64,000 bases of DNA from Volvox africanus (Eukaryota > Chlorophyta > Chlorophyceae > Chlamydomonadales > Volvocaceae). The translations under genes and the position numbers were made by a program. Below the pieces are notes generated by a model that saw nothing but the letters and a program-made list of their open reading frames with translations, ran no database searches and was not told the origin of the DNA. Where the stretch lies: the NCBI GenBank assembly GCA_030268105.1, contig BSDZ01000015.1, forward strand, positions 992,001-1,056,000. Direction: 5' to 3'. Below, piece by piece: positions 25,004-35,989 of this stretch. Every line of letters starts with the position of its first letter. The stretch's first letter is position 1.

Positions 25004-26239
25004 ATGTCCGCGGAACACGACGATACGCCGCACACTAGCCTAGCTAGCCAACCCGATTTTGTTGTGGCTGCTAGAGCTCCAGATAGGGGTCTTGAGACTG
25101 TTGGCAGGCGAGCCACTCAAGAGCCCCTTTTCCTTCAGACCCCTGCTTACTTCGTTGTGCCGCATTCAGCAGTTAACACCAATATGGACAACACTGCTGG
25201 ACCAAGAGTTCTGCCATTACCTCAAGCTCGAGGGCATGATGACATCCCTGAGGTGATGAGATTGTCAATTCCCGTTCCTAGGCTCAATATCTCGCTAACT
25301 GAAAAGACAGCAGGACATAGCATAGCCGATGCAACTCGTGCGTATGTGCGTGACGCTAAAAAGTATCTCCAGGCTGTTCATGGTGGTGATAATGATGGTA
25401 TCAGGTGTCTCTTCGTTGGTAACACCCTCGAGGGCTCAGCGAAGGACTGGTATCGCAATTGGACCACCGCCCGGGGTGACTATACTTTTGACGAGATGAT
25501 CGCCGCTTTGCTCGCACGGTTCGCTACTGAGGTTCAAGCATGTGATGTGGAGGCTCGTAAGGTTTTGGCAGCCGGTAGCTACCACATGCGTCAGGGTGAA
25601 AATGTACCTGCGTACCAGTCACACTTCGAAGCACTAGTGACCCCCATTGCTGATCTCACCGAATCCGAGCGTGTCTTTTGGTTTAAGCGAGGCCTGACGA
25701 AACTTTTGGCTAAATGGTGCGCTACTGACTTGGCTGGGGTGCCGATCAAGTCGTATGATGCCTTGGTCACTTTTGCTAAGGGTACGGAGATACGACTCCT
25801 TGCCGGTGAGGAAGAAGTCAAGTCTGTCCCTCGTGCAAATGCCATGCAAGTGCAGGATCCGCTTGGGGAAGCTGTAGCTCTCGACCAGGAACTCGGAGCG
25901 ACCCGCCCCACTCCTACTGCCGCAACGCGACGCAGCAACCGGCAACGCCAGGCATGCGGGGGCGCTAGCTCGGGTGTCCGCGGGTCAGGAGGAGCTGGTC
26001 CGAGCTCGGACCCGGCTAAGAGCAGGAAGCGTGGTGGTGCGCCGTCGTCGGCAGCCGCACAGCGCTCTGACCCCAATGTGAAGCGGACTCGCACGGATGA
26101 CTCGTTTATGCCAAAATGGAATTGCAATCGTTCCGAGTTCGAGCGTCGGAAAGCGGCCAATGTTTGTCTATGGTGCGTGGAGAGTCATCCTACGAAGGAT
26201 TGCCCGTTACTGCCGCCGTTTGTACCTCAGCCGAAATAG
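25004..26239 (+). CDS. gag of element A
   Basis: A 411-residue capsid/nucleocapsid protein. The central part (YVRDAKKYLQAVHGG, then LEGSAKDWYRNWTTA, then ALLARFATEV) is the usual Ty3/gypsy retrotransposon Gag domain. A basic Gly/Ser/Arg-rich stretch follows, then a zinc knuckle with C388, C391, H395 and C400 (C-x2-C-x3-H-x4-C, one residue shorter in the middle than the common form). It ends in TAG at 26237-26239, in the same frame as pol. Gag should form the particle that packages element RNA. Confidence 0.88.
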   Translation: MSAEHDDTPHTSLASQPDFVVAARAPDRGLETVGRRATQEPLFLQTPAYFVVPHSAVNTNMDNTAGPRVLPLPQARGHDDIPEVMRLSIPVPRLNISLTEKTAGHSIADATRAYVRDAKKYLQAVHGGDNDGIRCLFVGNTLEGSAKDWYRNWTTARGDYTFDEMIAALLARFATEVQACDVEARKVLAAGSYHMRQGENVPAYQSHFEALVTPIADLTESERVFWFKRGLTKLLAKWCATDLAGVPIKSYDALVTFAKGTEIRLLAGEEEVKSVPRANAMQVQDPLGEAVALDQELGATRPTPTAATRRSNRQRQACGGASSGVRGSGGAGPSSDPAKSRKRGGAPSSAAAQRSDPNVKRTRTDDSFMPKWNCNRSEFERRKAANVCLWCVESHPTKDCPLLPPFVPQPK

Positions 26240-29200
26240 GGGCTTGCCCGGGTTCCTGTGGAGGGGGCACCACCCGGGATTTCTGAACTCACACGTGGTC
26301 GGTGGTCATCCTTACGGCCAGCCGTGAAGGCACTGTTGCCTTGCGTACTTGGACACATCGAGCGAGTCATTGCGCGACGCATCACGCTTGACGGACGCAC
26401 AGGACTTCTCTGCTTCGATTCGTTGTGTAATTTGTTTACACCTCGCCGTCCCCTGTCATCTATCGATCTGTCTAACCACGTGGTTTTGTTCATCCCCTCG
26501 TCTTTGCGTGAGATGTCGGAACAGTTGGCCGTTTATAGGAGATGTAGGCGTCAATATCCAGGCACCGCCGCATGTGTATTACTCCCCGCTTTCTGTCGGC
26601 GCAAGGCAGAGGCATCATTAAGGGGTATGCGGCGTGTCCACCGGTTCGAGCCGGGCACCGTTTTGTTTAATGGTGTGGATCGGGTGGGTACGCTGGCTCT
26701 GTGGCCAGGCACATCCTACTCGGTTGACGTTTGGTACGAAGCTCCTGATGAGGGTGCCGTAGGTTACGGACCCGCCCTAAGTGCACTAACGTTATCTGCT
26801 GGGCAGTTACTCGTAGATAACTGTGTCCCAGTGGTTCAGATCGGTTTGAACGGCCGTACCCTGAAGGCACTTGTTGACACCGGTGCCAGCGACGACTTCA
26901 TCTCTGTCGCAGAGGTGAATGCGCTGGGGTTGACCCCAGAGTCGTCTGATTGTCCACAGGTTACCCTTGCTGACGGGGGTAAGCATCCCATCGTGGGCAG
27001 GATCACCCTTAGCCTATCGATAGGCCCTTTGCGTGTTGTGACCCGGCCGTACGTGCTGCAGGGCTTAGCAGAGACTGCACCGTACATAATGGGGTCTTCG
27101 ACATTACGGCAGTACCGCGCGCGCATCGACATGGAGACCGCAACCCTGCATATGTGCAAGGGTACTGTGTCGATTAAGGTACCTTTCCTGTCGTTCGAAC
27201 ATGTCACACCAGAGGAGGGCGAAGCTGAGGCGGTGCCTATGGTTAATTTCGCCGTGACCACAATGGCCGCGCGAATCGAACCAGAGCTAGTCGGGCGTAA
27301 GGAGGCCGTCCGTTTGTTACGGAAGGGTGCCCACGGACTGCTTTTGAGGCCACAGGTGGGCTGTCGTGCCACCACCACGCAGATTTCTGTGGATCCTGAG
27401 GTTGAGGCCCTACTGTCGCAGTATGAGGACGTCTTTAAAGATATCCCTGGCCTACCACCTATGCGTCCTGTTGATCACACAATCCCTCTCATGCCTGGAG
27501 CACAGCCTACGGCCCGGCCAATGTACAGGTTGAGTCCATTGGAGCTGGACGAGGTGAAGCGCCAGGTGACGGATTTGCTCGCGAAGGGTATGATACGCCC
27601 CAGCACATCCCCGTATTCTGCACCGATTTTGTTTGTCGGTAAGAAGGATGGGACCTTGCGCATGTGCATCGATTACCGGGGGTTGAATGCGAGTACGGTG
27701 AAAAATCGCTACCCTTTGCCACGCGTTGACGACCTGTTGGATAAGCTGAAGGGATCGGCTTATTTTTCCTCGATTGACTTGCAACAGGGCTATAATCAGA
27801 TCCGCATCTCTGCCTCTGATATTCCGAAAACCGCTTTTCGGACGCCCTTCGGTCACTTCGAGTATACGGTCCTATCGTTTGGGTTGACTAATGCCCCTGC
27901 GACGTTTCAGGCGGTCATGGACCGAATGTTTAGGCCGTTTATCGACAGGTTCGTTGTTTGCTACCTGGATGACATCTTGGTTTATTCTAAAACGCGCGAG
28001 GAGCACTTGGAGCATCTTCGGCTCGTGCTTGACGTTATGAGGCGGGAGCAATTGTTTGCTAAACGCGCCAAATGTTTTTGGGCGCAGCCTCAGGTGGAAT
28101 ATTTGGGCCACATTGTGTCGGCCACCAGTGTGAAGATGGACCCGCGGAAGGTCGCCGTGGTTCGCGATTGGCCCGTGCCTCAGAACCTCACGGAGCTGCG
28201 TAAGTTCCTTGGCTTGACCAATTATTTCCGAAAGTTCATTGAAAAATATTCCATCATTGCGGCCCCGCTTACTAACTTAACTCGCAAAGGCGTTTTCGTT
28301 TTGCTCGAGTCATGGACGTCACAATGCCAGCGGGCATTCGAAGAGCTCAAGCGAACCATTGCCGAAGATGTCACCCTTGCATTCCCTGATTACTCGTTGT
28401 CGTTTCGTGTTGAGGTAGTGTCTGATGCCTCAGTATTTGGAAGCGGCGCTGTATTGTTACAGGAAGGGCGACCGATCGCCTTCACGAGTAAGAAGTTTTC
28501 TGGTGCGGAGATTCGCTACACCACCGGGGAACAGGAGCTTCTGGCAGTGCTGCATGCTTTAAAGGAATGGCGCTGTTACCTCGAGGGACGCCCATTTACT
28601 TTAAAGACTGACCACAAGCTCCTAACGTTTTTGCAAAGTGTTCCAACGTTGAACCGCCGTCAAGCTAGGTGGATGGAATACCTAGCTAGGTTCGACTGCA
28701 CCTGGGAGTACATTTCTGGTAAACTTAATATTGCCGATGCTCTCAGTCGCCATCCGTCGCTACACGCTGCAATTTTGGCAGTGCCTGTCGTGCGACCGCA
28801 TAACGAGGAGGTGCCGATCGTGACGGACCTCGTGGAGCAGTTGAAGGTTGCCTACAACGCAGACACCTGGTTTTCGGAGCCGGCTAATGTAGAAAACCTT
28901 CACAAGCAGAATGGCCTTTGGCTACGGACGGAGGGTGCAGCTACGCAAATCGTCGTTCCAAACGACAACACGCTACGCTCCGACATCCTTGCGCGGTTCC
29001 ACGAGGACCCATTAGCAGGACACCCTGGTAGCAAGCGGTTGGTTGAGTTGGTGCAACGTTCCTTTTGGTGGCCTCGCTTGGCTAAGGATGCGGCAAACTT
29101 CGTACAGGCATGCAGTCTGTGCCAGCGCAATAAGGCTTTGTCCGGAAAGGGCCATGGGTTGTTGCAACCGTTGCCTGTCCCGGATGCGCCTTGGGAAAGT

Positions 29201-30301
29201 GTTTCCATGGACTTCGTAGTCGTGCTGCCCAAAACTGAGGGGGGATATGATGCGGTGTTCGTAATGGTCGATCATCTGACTAAGATGGTTCACCTAGCAC
29301 CATGCACATCATCCTGCACGGCTGAGCAAACCGCACGCTTGTTTTTCGACAATGTGGTTCGGTTACACGGTGTTCCCAAAAACGTGATCTCGGATCGCGG
29401 TGGGCAGTTCACGTCTAAGTTTTGGGAAGCGCTCTGCAAGCTAGTTGGCATGCGCGTCAACCTGAGCACAGCGTATCACCCTCAGACTGATGGTCAAACC
29501 GAACGCACGAACCGCACGTTGGGTGATATGTTGTGCAATTATGCTGGTCGCACACCACTTGTTTGGGAAACATATTTGACTGCGGCAGAATTCGCGCTTA
29601 ACAACGCTGTTAACCGCTCTACAGGCAAAAGTCCGTTCTTTCTCAACTACGGATTTCATCCCACGCTACCCGTGTGGCGTGAGTTGGAAGTGAACGTGCC
29701 TGCTGCTAAACTTTTTGCCAAGTCTTTTATGTCCCGAATCACAGACGCGAAGTCATGTTTGGACGCGGTGCAGCAACGAACGACGGAATACTACAACAAA
29801 TCCAAGCAGGATGTGATGTTTTCGGAAGGGCAACTCGTGTTGCTAAGCACCAAGAACTTGCGTACCTTGGCCGACGGATCCTGAAAACTCTTACCCCGCT
29901 GGATTGGTCCGTATCCTGTCGTGCACATGGTCGGGAATGTGGCTGTGGAGCTTGCATTGCCCGCTGATATGACCATTCACCCCACGTTTCACGTATCGCT
30001 TGTCCGTCCTTATCGTGGTACGGAACCCGTCCCTGAGCCTGCTAACGCCCCCACAGCGATCGAACCAGTTCCCGAGACCTGGATCGCTGGCAAACAGAAG
30101 TTTTGCGATGTGGAGCGGGTGTTAGATTATCGCACGCGTCGTGTGGGCCGACACCGACGTAAGCGGACAGTACACGAGTACTTGGTCAAGTGGACAGGGT
30201 ATACCAGCGAGCACAACTCGTGGGAACTGGCACGCAACTTTTCGCAGGACATGAAGCCTCTTCTCGAAGGAGCCCGCAAACGTGCCACACAAGCCCGATG
30301 A
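26240..30301 (+). pseudogene. pol of element A: protease, RT, RNase H, integrase, chromodomain
   Basis: Continues in the gag frame after one UAG. Numbered from 26258: about 200 residues of unassigned sequence, protease [10 protein letters not shown] (206), reverse transcriptase with YLDDILVYS (about 569), RNase H with [10 protein letters not shown] (about 722), integrase zinc-binding H..H and C-x2-C (about 914-955), catalytic core D985, then [10 protein letters not shown] and [15 protein letters not shown], the GPY/F-like segment, and a chromodomain ending (EYLVKWTGY...NSWE). An in-frame TGA at 29882-29884 interrupts the end of integrase. The minus-strand relative at 21.6 kb has an Arg codon there, so this is probably a C-to-T change in CGA. 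Integrase C-terminus and chromodomain would be lost. Confidence 0.9.
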
Positions 30302-30345
30302 CCCCTGCAGTCGATGCTGTATGAAGCAGCGAGGACGCTGCATAC

Positions 30346-30356
30346 GGGAGGGGGGA
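30346..30356 (+). other. Polypurine tract of element A
   Basis: GGGAGGGGGGA ends just before TAAT and the 3' LTR. It would prime plus-strand DNA synthesis. An identical motif precedes the LTR of element E on the minus strand. Confidence 0.8.
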
Positions 30357-30360
30357 TAAT

Positions 30361-31193
30361 TGTTGTGCCACGGTTCATTTCCCGCGATGCATAGGTCAAT
30401 GCGACCCTACGAGGTGAAGTGCTATCTTGATGAACACATGAACGATCAATGCATATGAATGAACTTGCATGATATAAATGTATTCGTATACATTTATATA
30501 TGCATTTGGCATGTCATCATTATCCATCGCAACATCGCATCATGGCAAATCTGCCTAGCATGCATGAAATACCGAATCATTGAAGTGCACATTATGCTCG
30601 TGCTACGAAATGATAAGTAATATTATTTGATATAATATTACTTCATTACAGCACACGTTGAGAGCGCCGCACTCGTCGCAATGCATGCCTTGCAACTGAA
30701 TATCGTTATTCGGACCCTTGCATCATGCGAATGCCGGAAGGGCTTATACGTTGTTATGCTTGGACATTGCCTATACGCAGTAGGGTTGTCACACTTAGGA
30801 TTGGCCTCCTAGTGTGAATCGTACGTCATTGCGATGCTACAAGTATAACAGATGCGAGGACAGCTAAGTAAGATAAGACATTCGATACCGGAGAACACTC
30901 GTGTGTTCTACACTATTATTGCTAATCACTATTCTACTTTGCCCGAGCTAAGCCTGAACTTCGCTTATCACCACCGTGTGATGATTGCTTGCTTCCGGCG
31001 CTGACGGTGATTTTGTCAATTGCATCGCTTTGATCTGTATTGTTGTAAGTTATATCCCTTCTTGTCCTGAAGTCTTCCGCTGTCTCTGTTTGCTCACGCT
31101 TGCCTTGCTGTACTTGCAAGTGCTCGTGTATGGGTGTCGAAAGCCTTCAGACGCGCAGAAACTTATGAGCAAACCCGAAGGAGAGGTACAACA
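30361..31193 (+). repeat. 3' LTR of element A
   Basis: 833 bp with the same termini as the 5' LTR. It is followed directly by TTCCC and then by pol sequence of the unrelated element C. Confidence 0.92.
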
Positions 31194-34100
31194 TTCCCCG
31201 GGTATCGACGCTAACCTTGATGCGATTACCCTCATGAACTATGTCACTGCAACACTTTATGCAGCGACTACTGTCGAGACGGTATCTGCGAAAGCAGCAG
31301 GCAAACGAATTGCTAAAGGAGCACGGAGTTATCTCCTACTTGTGCAAGCAGAGGAGCACACTCCAACTCCTGACCCCAGTTCCAGTGGGAATAATCTCCT
31401 AGCTAATTCGAAGTTCTCAGAATTACTGGAGGAATACAAGGATGTATTCGAGGACCTTCAAGGCCTTCCCCCCGACCGGGACATTGGTCACACTATTCCT
31501 TTAGTGAATGGTGCCATACCACCCGCTAAACGAGCCTATAGGCTCACCCAACTGGAGCAACAAGAGGTCAAGGAAGTTACCGAACTGCTCAATAAGGGAT
31601 ATATCGAACCCTCTACCTAACCCTATGGGGCTCCAGTTCTCTTTGTCGAAAAGGCAAATGGGCAAGGACTACGCATGGTCTTAGACTACCGTGCGCTTAA
31701 TAAACTGACCATCAAACGGCGGTATCCCATGCCCAATATTACGGACCTTTTCGACCAACTCCAAGGAGCTACCATTTTCAGCTCCCTGGACTTACAGCAG
31801 GGGTATCATCAAATACTGATCTCTCCTGAGGATGTGGAGAAAACGGCCTTCATAGCCCCAGGCATGGGCCAGCTTCAGTTTAAGGTACTCTGCTTTGGAC
31901 TTACCAATGCCCCTGCAACGTTCCAAGCAGTGATGAATCGTGTCTTCACTGACTACATTGGCAAATTTGTGCTAGTGTACTTGGACGATATACTGGTCTT
32001 TAGTAAGACCCCGGCCGAGCATGAACAGCACCTCCGTTTGGTACTGTCCTTGCTCCGAAAGCACCAATTCAAGGCAAAATTGTCGAAGTGTCAGTTCAAC
32101 CAGTTCGAACTGCACTTCCTTGGCCACAAAGTAAGCCAAGAAGGCTTAAAGGTGGACGACCGCAAAGTAACAGTCATTAAAGACTGGCCTGTCCCCACGG
32201 ATATTAAGCGACTGCGGGCGTTCCTTGGCTTAGCCAATTATTTCAGGAGGTTTATTCAGGGTTATTCCTCCCTTGTGGCCCCCCTCACAACCCTTACCAG
32301 TGAGAAAGTGCCCTTCCACTGGACCGAAGCCTGCGAGGCAGCCTTCCAGGGTGTGAAGCATGCCTTGACAAATGCACCAGTACTTAAACTCCCCGAGCTT
32401 GATAAACCTTTCACGGTTTGGTCTGATGCCTCAATACATGGCACAGGAGCCGTCCTCTTGCAGGATGACCACCCTGTCGCCTATACCAGTTCTAAATTCA
32501 ATAAGGCAGAGTACAACTACTCAACAACAGACCAAGAGTGCCTCGGCACTGTCTTAGCCCTGGAAGAGTGGCGTTGCTACCTTGAAGGCGCCAGTGATGC
32601 AACGTTGATCACGGATCACCAACCACTGGTATACCTCCAAGAACAGAAAAGCGTGGATAAGCTATCCCGCCGCCAAGCTCGTTGGATGGAGCGATTATCA
32701 CGTTTCACATTTAAATGGGAGTATCACCCTGGTCGGGTGAACGTAGCTGACCCTATCAGTCGGGTCCACAACGTGGTGCTCAACTTGCTTTCTGCCGCGC
32801 TGATTGACAGCGACTTAGGACACCGAATCATCCGCGGGTATGACGGTGATCCCAATCTCACGAAAACTAAGGTAGCAAAGCTGCAGCTCAAAAAGAAGGT
32901 TAACTTCTGGTACCATGGGTCCCAGATTTACATCCCTAATCAAGCTGACTTACGACGGGTCATCATGAAAGAGTATCATGATACCCCATGCGCTGGCCAC
33001 CGCGGCATTGACCGCACCAAACAAGCGATCGCACAAACGTACTGGTGGCCTGGACTAGATACTGACGTGAAGGCCTACGTCAAGTCTTGTCCTCAATGTC
33101 AGCATAACAAACCAACCAACACTAAGTCGGGTGGTTTGCTGCAGCCGCTCCCCATACCTTCTTCTGTGTGGGAGAGCATATCAATGGATTTGATAACCCA
33201 GCTACCAACAACTCGCAATGGGCATGATGCGATGGTCGTGTTTGTGGACCGGCTGAGCAAAATGACGCACTTTGCTCACACACACACACGACCGCAGGAG
33301 CGGAAGAGTTGGCTCGCCTTTTTGTAGCCACTGTATTCCGGCAGCACGGTCTTCCAAAGAACATTATCTCTGACCGGGACCCACGCTTTACAAGCAATTT
33401 CTGGAAGGAAATATTTCGCCTATTGGGCACCCACCTCCATATGAGCACAGCCTTCCATCCACAAACAGATGGACAAACAGAGCGAATGAACCGCTTACTG
33501 GAAGAGACATTACGGCACTATATCTCCCCTAATCACGATGATTGGGATGATCACTTACCGTTGATTGAGTTTGCTATCAATAACTCCAAACAACGTTCGA
33601 CGGGTATGACATCATTTTTGCTTAATGGTGTCCAGCAACCGCGTGTGCCGGTTGACCTGCATATATCCTCGAAAGTGCCGGCTGCTAATGAGTACTCCAC
33701 CATCATGTGCAAGCGATTGCAACTCGCTAAAACTTGTTTCCAGGCTGCGCAATCTAGACAAAAACAGGATGCTGACTCTTCTCGGCGCCCCGTGCGTTAT
33801 GAGGTTGGGCAAAAAGTGCTGTTAAGTACCAAGAATATTAACCTTAAAAAACCTGGAACTAAGAAGCTGATGCCAAAATTCATCGGCCCATATACAGTTG
33901 TCGCTAATATTGGTGAAACAGCGGTAAAACTTGGCTTACCAGCTGAATCTTGTTGTACCTCTCCTTCATGTTTGCTCATAAGTATCTGCGCATCTGAAGG
34001 CTTTCGACACCGATGCGCAAGCACTTGCAAGTACAGCAAGGCAAGCGCGAGCAAACAGAGACAGCGGAAGACTTTAAGACAAGAAGAGATATAACTTACA

Positions 34101-35131
34101 GTCTTACAGATCGAAGCGATGCAATGGACGAAATCGCCGTCAGCGCCGGAAGCAAGCAATCATCACGCGGCGGTGAATAGCGAAGTTTAGGCTTAGCTCG
34201 GGCTAAGTAGAGTAGCGTATAGCAATGATAATGTAGAACACACGAGTGTTCTCCGGTATCGAATGTCTTATCTTGCTTAGCCGTCCTCGCATCTGTTATA
34301 CTCGTAGCATCGCAATGCCGTACAATTCACACTAGGAGGCCGATCCTAAGTGTGACAACCCTACTGCGTATAGGCGATGTCCAAGCATAACAATGTATAA
34401 GCCTTTCCGGCATTCGCATGATGCAAGGGTCCGAATAACGATATTCAGTTGCAAGGCATGCATCACGACGGGTGCGGCGCTCTCAACGTGTGCTGTAATG
34501 AAGTAATATTATATCAAATAATATTACTTATCGTTTCGTAGCACGAGCATAATGCGCACTTCAATGATTCGGGATTTCATGCATGCTAGGCGGATTTGCC
34601 ATGATGCGATGTCACGATGGATAATGATGACATGCCAAATGCATATATAAATGTATACGAATACATTTATATCATGCAATTTCATTCATATGCATTGATC
34701 ATTCATGCGTTCATCAAGATAGCACTTTGCCTCGTAGGGTCGCATCGACCTACGCATCGGCGGAAAACGAACCGTAGCACAACAAATCTCGCCTACACCC
34801 GGTCTTTCATGTGTCACTCCTGAAACCATTCAAGGAGGACGCTCAGCAACAACCACCCTCACCACTTGTTATTGAGGGTGAACCATTCTACATGGTTGAA
34901 GCCATTGTAGATCATCGGGATGTCTCAATCCGTGGGGGCAGAGGTAAAACTCGTCGAGAGTACCTTATCAAGTGGGAAGGATACGATTCCACTCACAATA
35001 CATATGAAACCGAGGCATCACTGAAAGAATCAGATCCTCTGGTGGAAGCCATCGAGGAATATGAGCAAAGACTCAAAGCCAAAGGGCCGAAACCCACTGA
35101 GAAAGAAACCTCATCCAAGAGGAGAGGGTGA
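31194..35131 (+). pseudogene. Ty3/gypsy pol fragment, element C, interrupted by a solo LTR
   Basis: A second gypsy lineage, different from elements A, D, E and F. It starts within the region upstream of reverse transcriptase (FSELLEEYKDVFEDLQGLPP), then has RT with YLDDILVFS, RNase H, integrase zinc-binding motif (H..H, C-x2-C), the catalytic core ([32 protein letters not shown]), and after the inserted solo LTR a chromodomain (34811-35131; EYLIKWEGYDSTHNTYE). It is disabled by a TAA at 31618-31620 and by a frame change at a CA repeat near 33280-33295. The 5' end, gag and protease are missing; element A's 3' LTR abuts it. Confidence 0.9.
33951..34784 (-). mobile_element. Solo LTR of family A with 5-bp target duplication
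   Basis: An 834-bp LTR in reverse orientation (TGTTGTACC... to ...GCACAACA on the plus strand), flanked on both sides by AATCT (33946-33950 and 34785-34789). The reading frame of element C resumes after it. It is the remnant of a family A insertion that lost its interior by LTR-LTR recombination, and it dates family A activity after element C. Confidence 0.93.
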
Positions 35132-35167
35132 CACTCCCGGGACATTTCGCTTCAGAGGGGGGGGGAA

Positions 35168-35255
35168 TGTAGGAAACTACATTTACCTTAGAGAAATAGG
35201 CCCAGGTAAAGCGGTAGGCAATCATGCAATAAGCATGATGCCTAACCAAAAACTA
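35168..35255 (+). mobile_element. Start of LTR family C (3' LTR of element C)
   Basis: After the chromodomain stop a polypurine tract (AGAGGGGGGGGGAA) is followed by TGTAGGAAAC, the likely LTR start. The LTR is interrupted at 35256 by a small TRIM-like element; sequence continues from 35532 but its end cannot be fixed because no second copy is present. Confidence 0.6.
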
Positions 35256-35500
35256 TGTTGGAATGTGAGCAAGTAATACGGCCCACGAGGGGCCGGGCGC
35301 TTTGCTGACTTCAGCAGGTTATGAGCCCCGAGCGCACATGCGGTTCGAATCCCGCTGGCTGTTGACCAGGGCAGGGAGCTCGGGAAGAGGCAGCTATGGG
35401 GAGACCGTGAAGCTCGACGGAGTGTCGCTCACGGGGGGGTGTTGGAATGTGAGCAATTAATACGGCCCACGAGGGGCCGGGCGCTTTGCTGACTTCAACA
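35256..35500 (+). mobile_element. TRIM-like mini-retroelement with pol III B box
   Basis: A 245-bp unit with two 61-bp terminal direct repeats (35256-35316 and 35440-35500, two differences), each TGTTGG...CA. The 123-bp interior starts with GGTTATGAGC, where a primer site would be, and ends with a G-run (ACGGGGGGG) directly before the second repeat, as a polypurine tract would. It also has GCGGTTCGAATCCCGC, a perfect tRNA T-arm/B box. This combines the plan of a terminal-repeat retrotransposon in miniature with a pol III signal. A perfect 31-bp direct repeat flanks the unit (35225-35255 and 35501-35531), much longer than the usual 5-bp target duplication. Confidence 0.75.
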
Positions 35501-35596
35501 TGCAATAAGCATGATGCCTAACCAAAAACTAACTACGAGTAAACTTCACGATTTGCAAAGAAGATTGCCGTACATCTTGGCTAGGTGAGCCAATAT

Positions 35597-35683
35597 TAAA
35601 GTCACCCTGGTGAAGAGCTAAGGCCTGACATTATAGTATCACAATACTAATTGTTCGGAGTTCAAGACTCCGCTGTCACCAAT
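35597..35683 (+). other. tRNA-like sequence with B box
   Basis: TCGGAG-TTCAAGA-CTCCG forms a perfect five-pair T arm with a seven-base loop, followed by CTGTCACCA as in a tRNA 3' end. An A-box-like TGGTGAAGAG lies about 60 bp upstream. I could not pair the acceptor or anticodon stems properly, so it is a tRNA relic or SINE head rather than a tRNA gene. Confidence 0.3.
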
Positions 35684-35989
35684 TATTCCCAATAGATGTA
35701 CCATTTCGCGACGCTAATTTACTTGCGAGCTATTTCTAAATCTGCAAAAGCTACGCTTCCGCACAAATCTAGTAGTATTCTGAAAAGGACTGCTACACAT
35801 TCCCTCCATATCCACACCATCAAAACGCCACGGTGCCCGGTGCAAACCAGGAGACACGCTACATACCCTTTAGCAGAGCCTCAACCTTGTGCTGGCTATA
35901 GGCAGGGAGCAAAACACATGCAGCGGTGTCTGGATATTGACGTGTACTCCTGTACAAAGTAAGCTGTACAAACAGCTCACATAGAGATG

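Larger units (their letters stand above)
23706..31193 (+). mobile_element. Ty3/gypsy chromodomain LTR retrotransposon, element A
   Basis: The most complete element here, 7.49 kb. It has a 5' LTR (23706-24537), a primer-binding site (24541), leader, gag, pol with protease, reverse transcriptase, RNase H, integrase and chromodomain, a polypurine tract (30346-30356) and a 3' LTR (30361-31193). The five bases before it (CTATC) and after it (TTCCC) differ, and the flanks belong to different older elements. So this is not a simple insertion; it looks like a recombinant of two insertions or the result of a deletion. One nonsense codon in pol makes it defective. Confidence 0.92.

Noticed and set aside
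31150..31620. A host gene starting near 31200
   Set aside because: The sequence leads straight into reverse transcriptase of element C and is preceded by an LTR.
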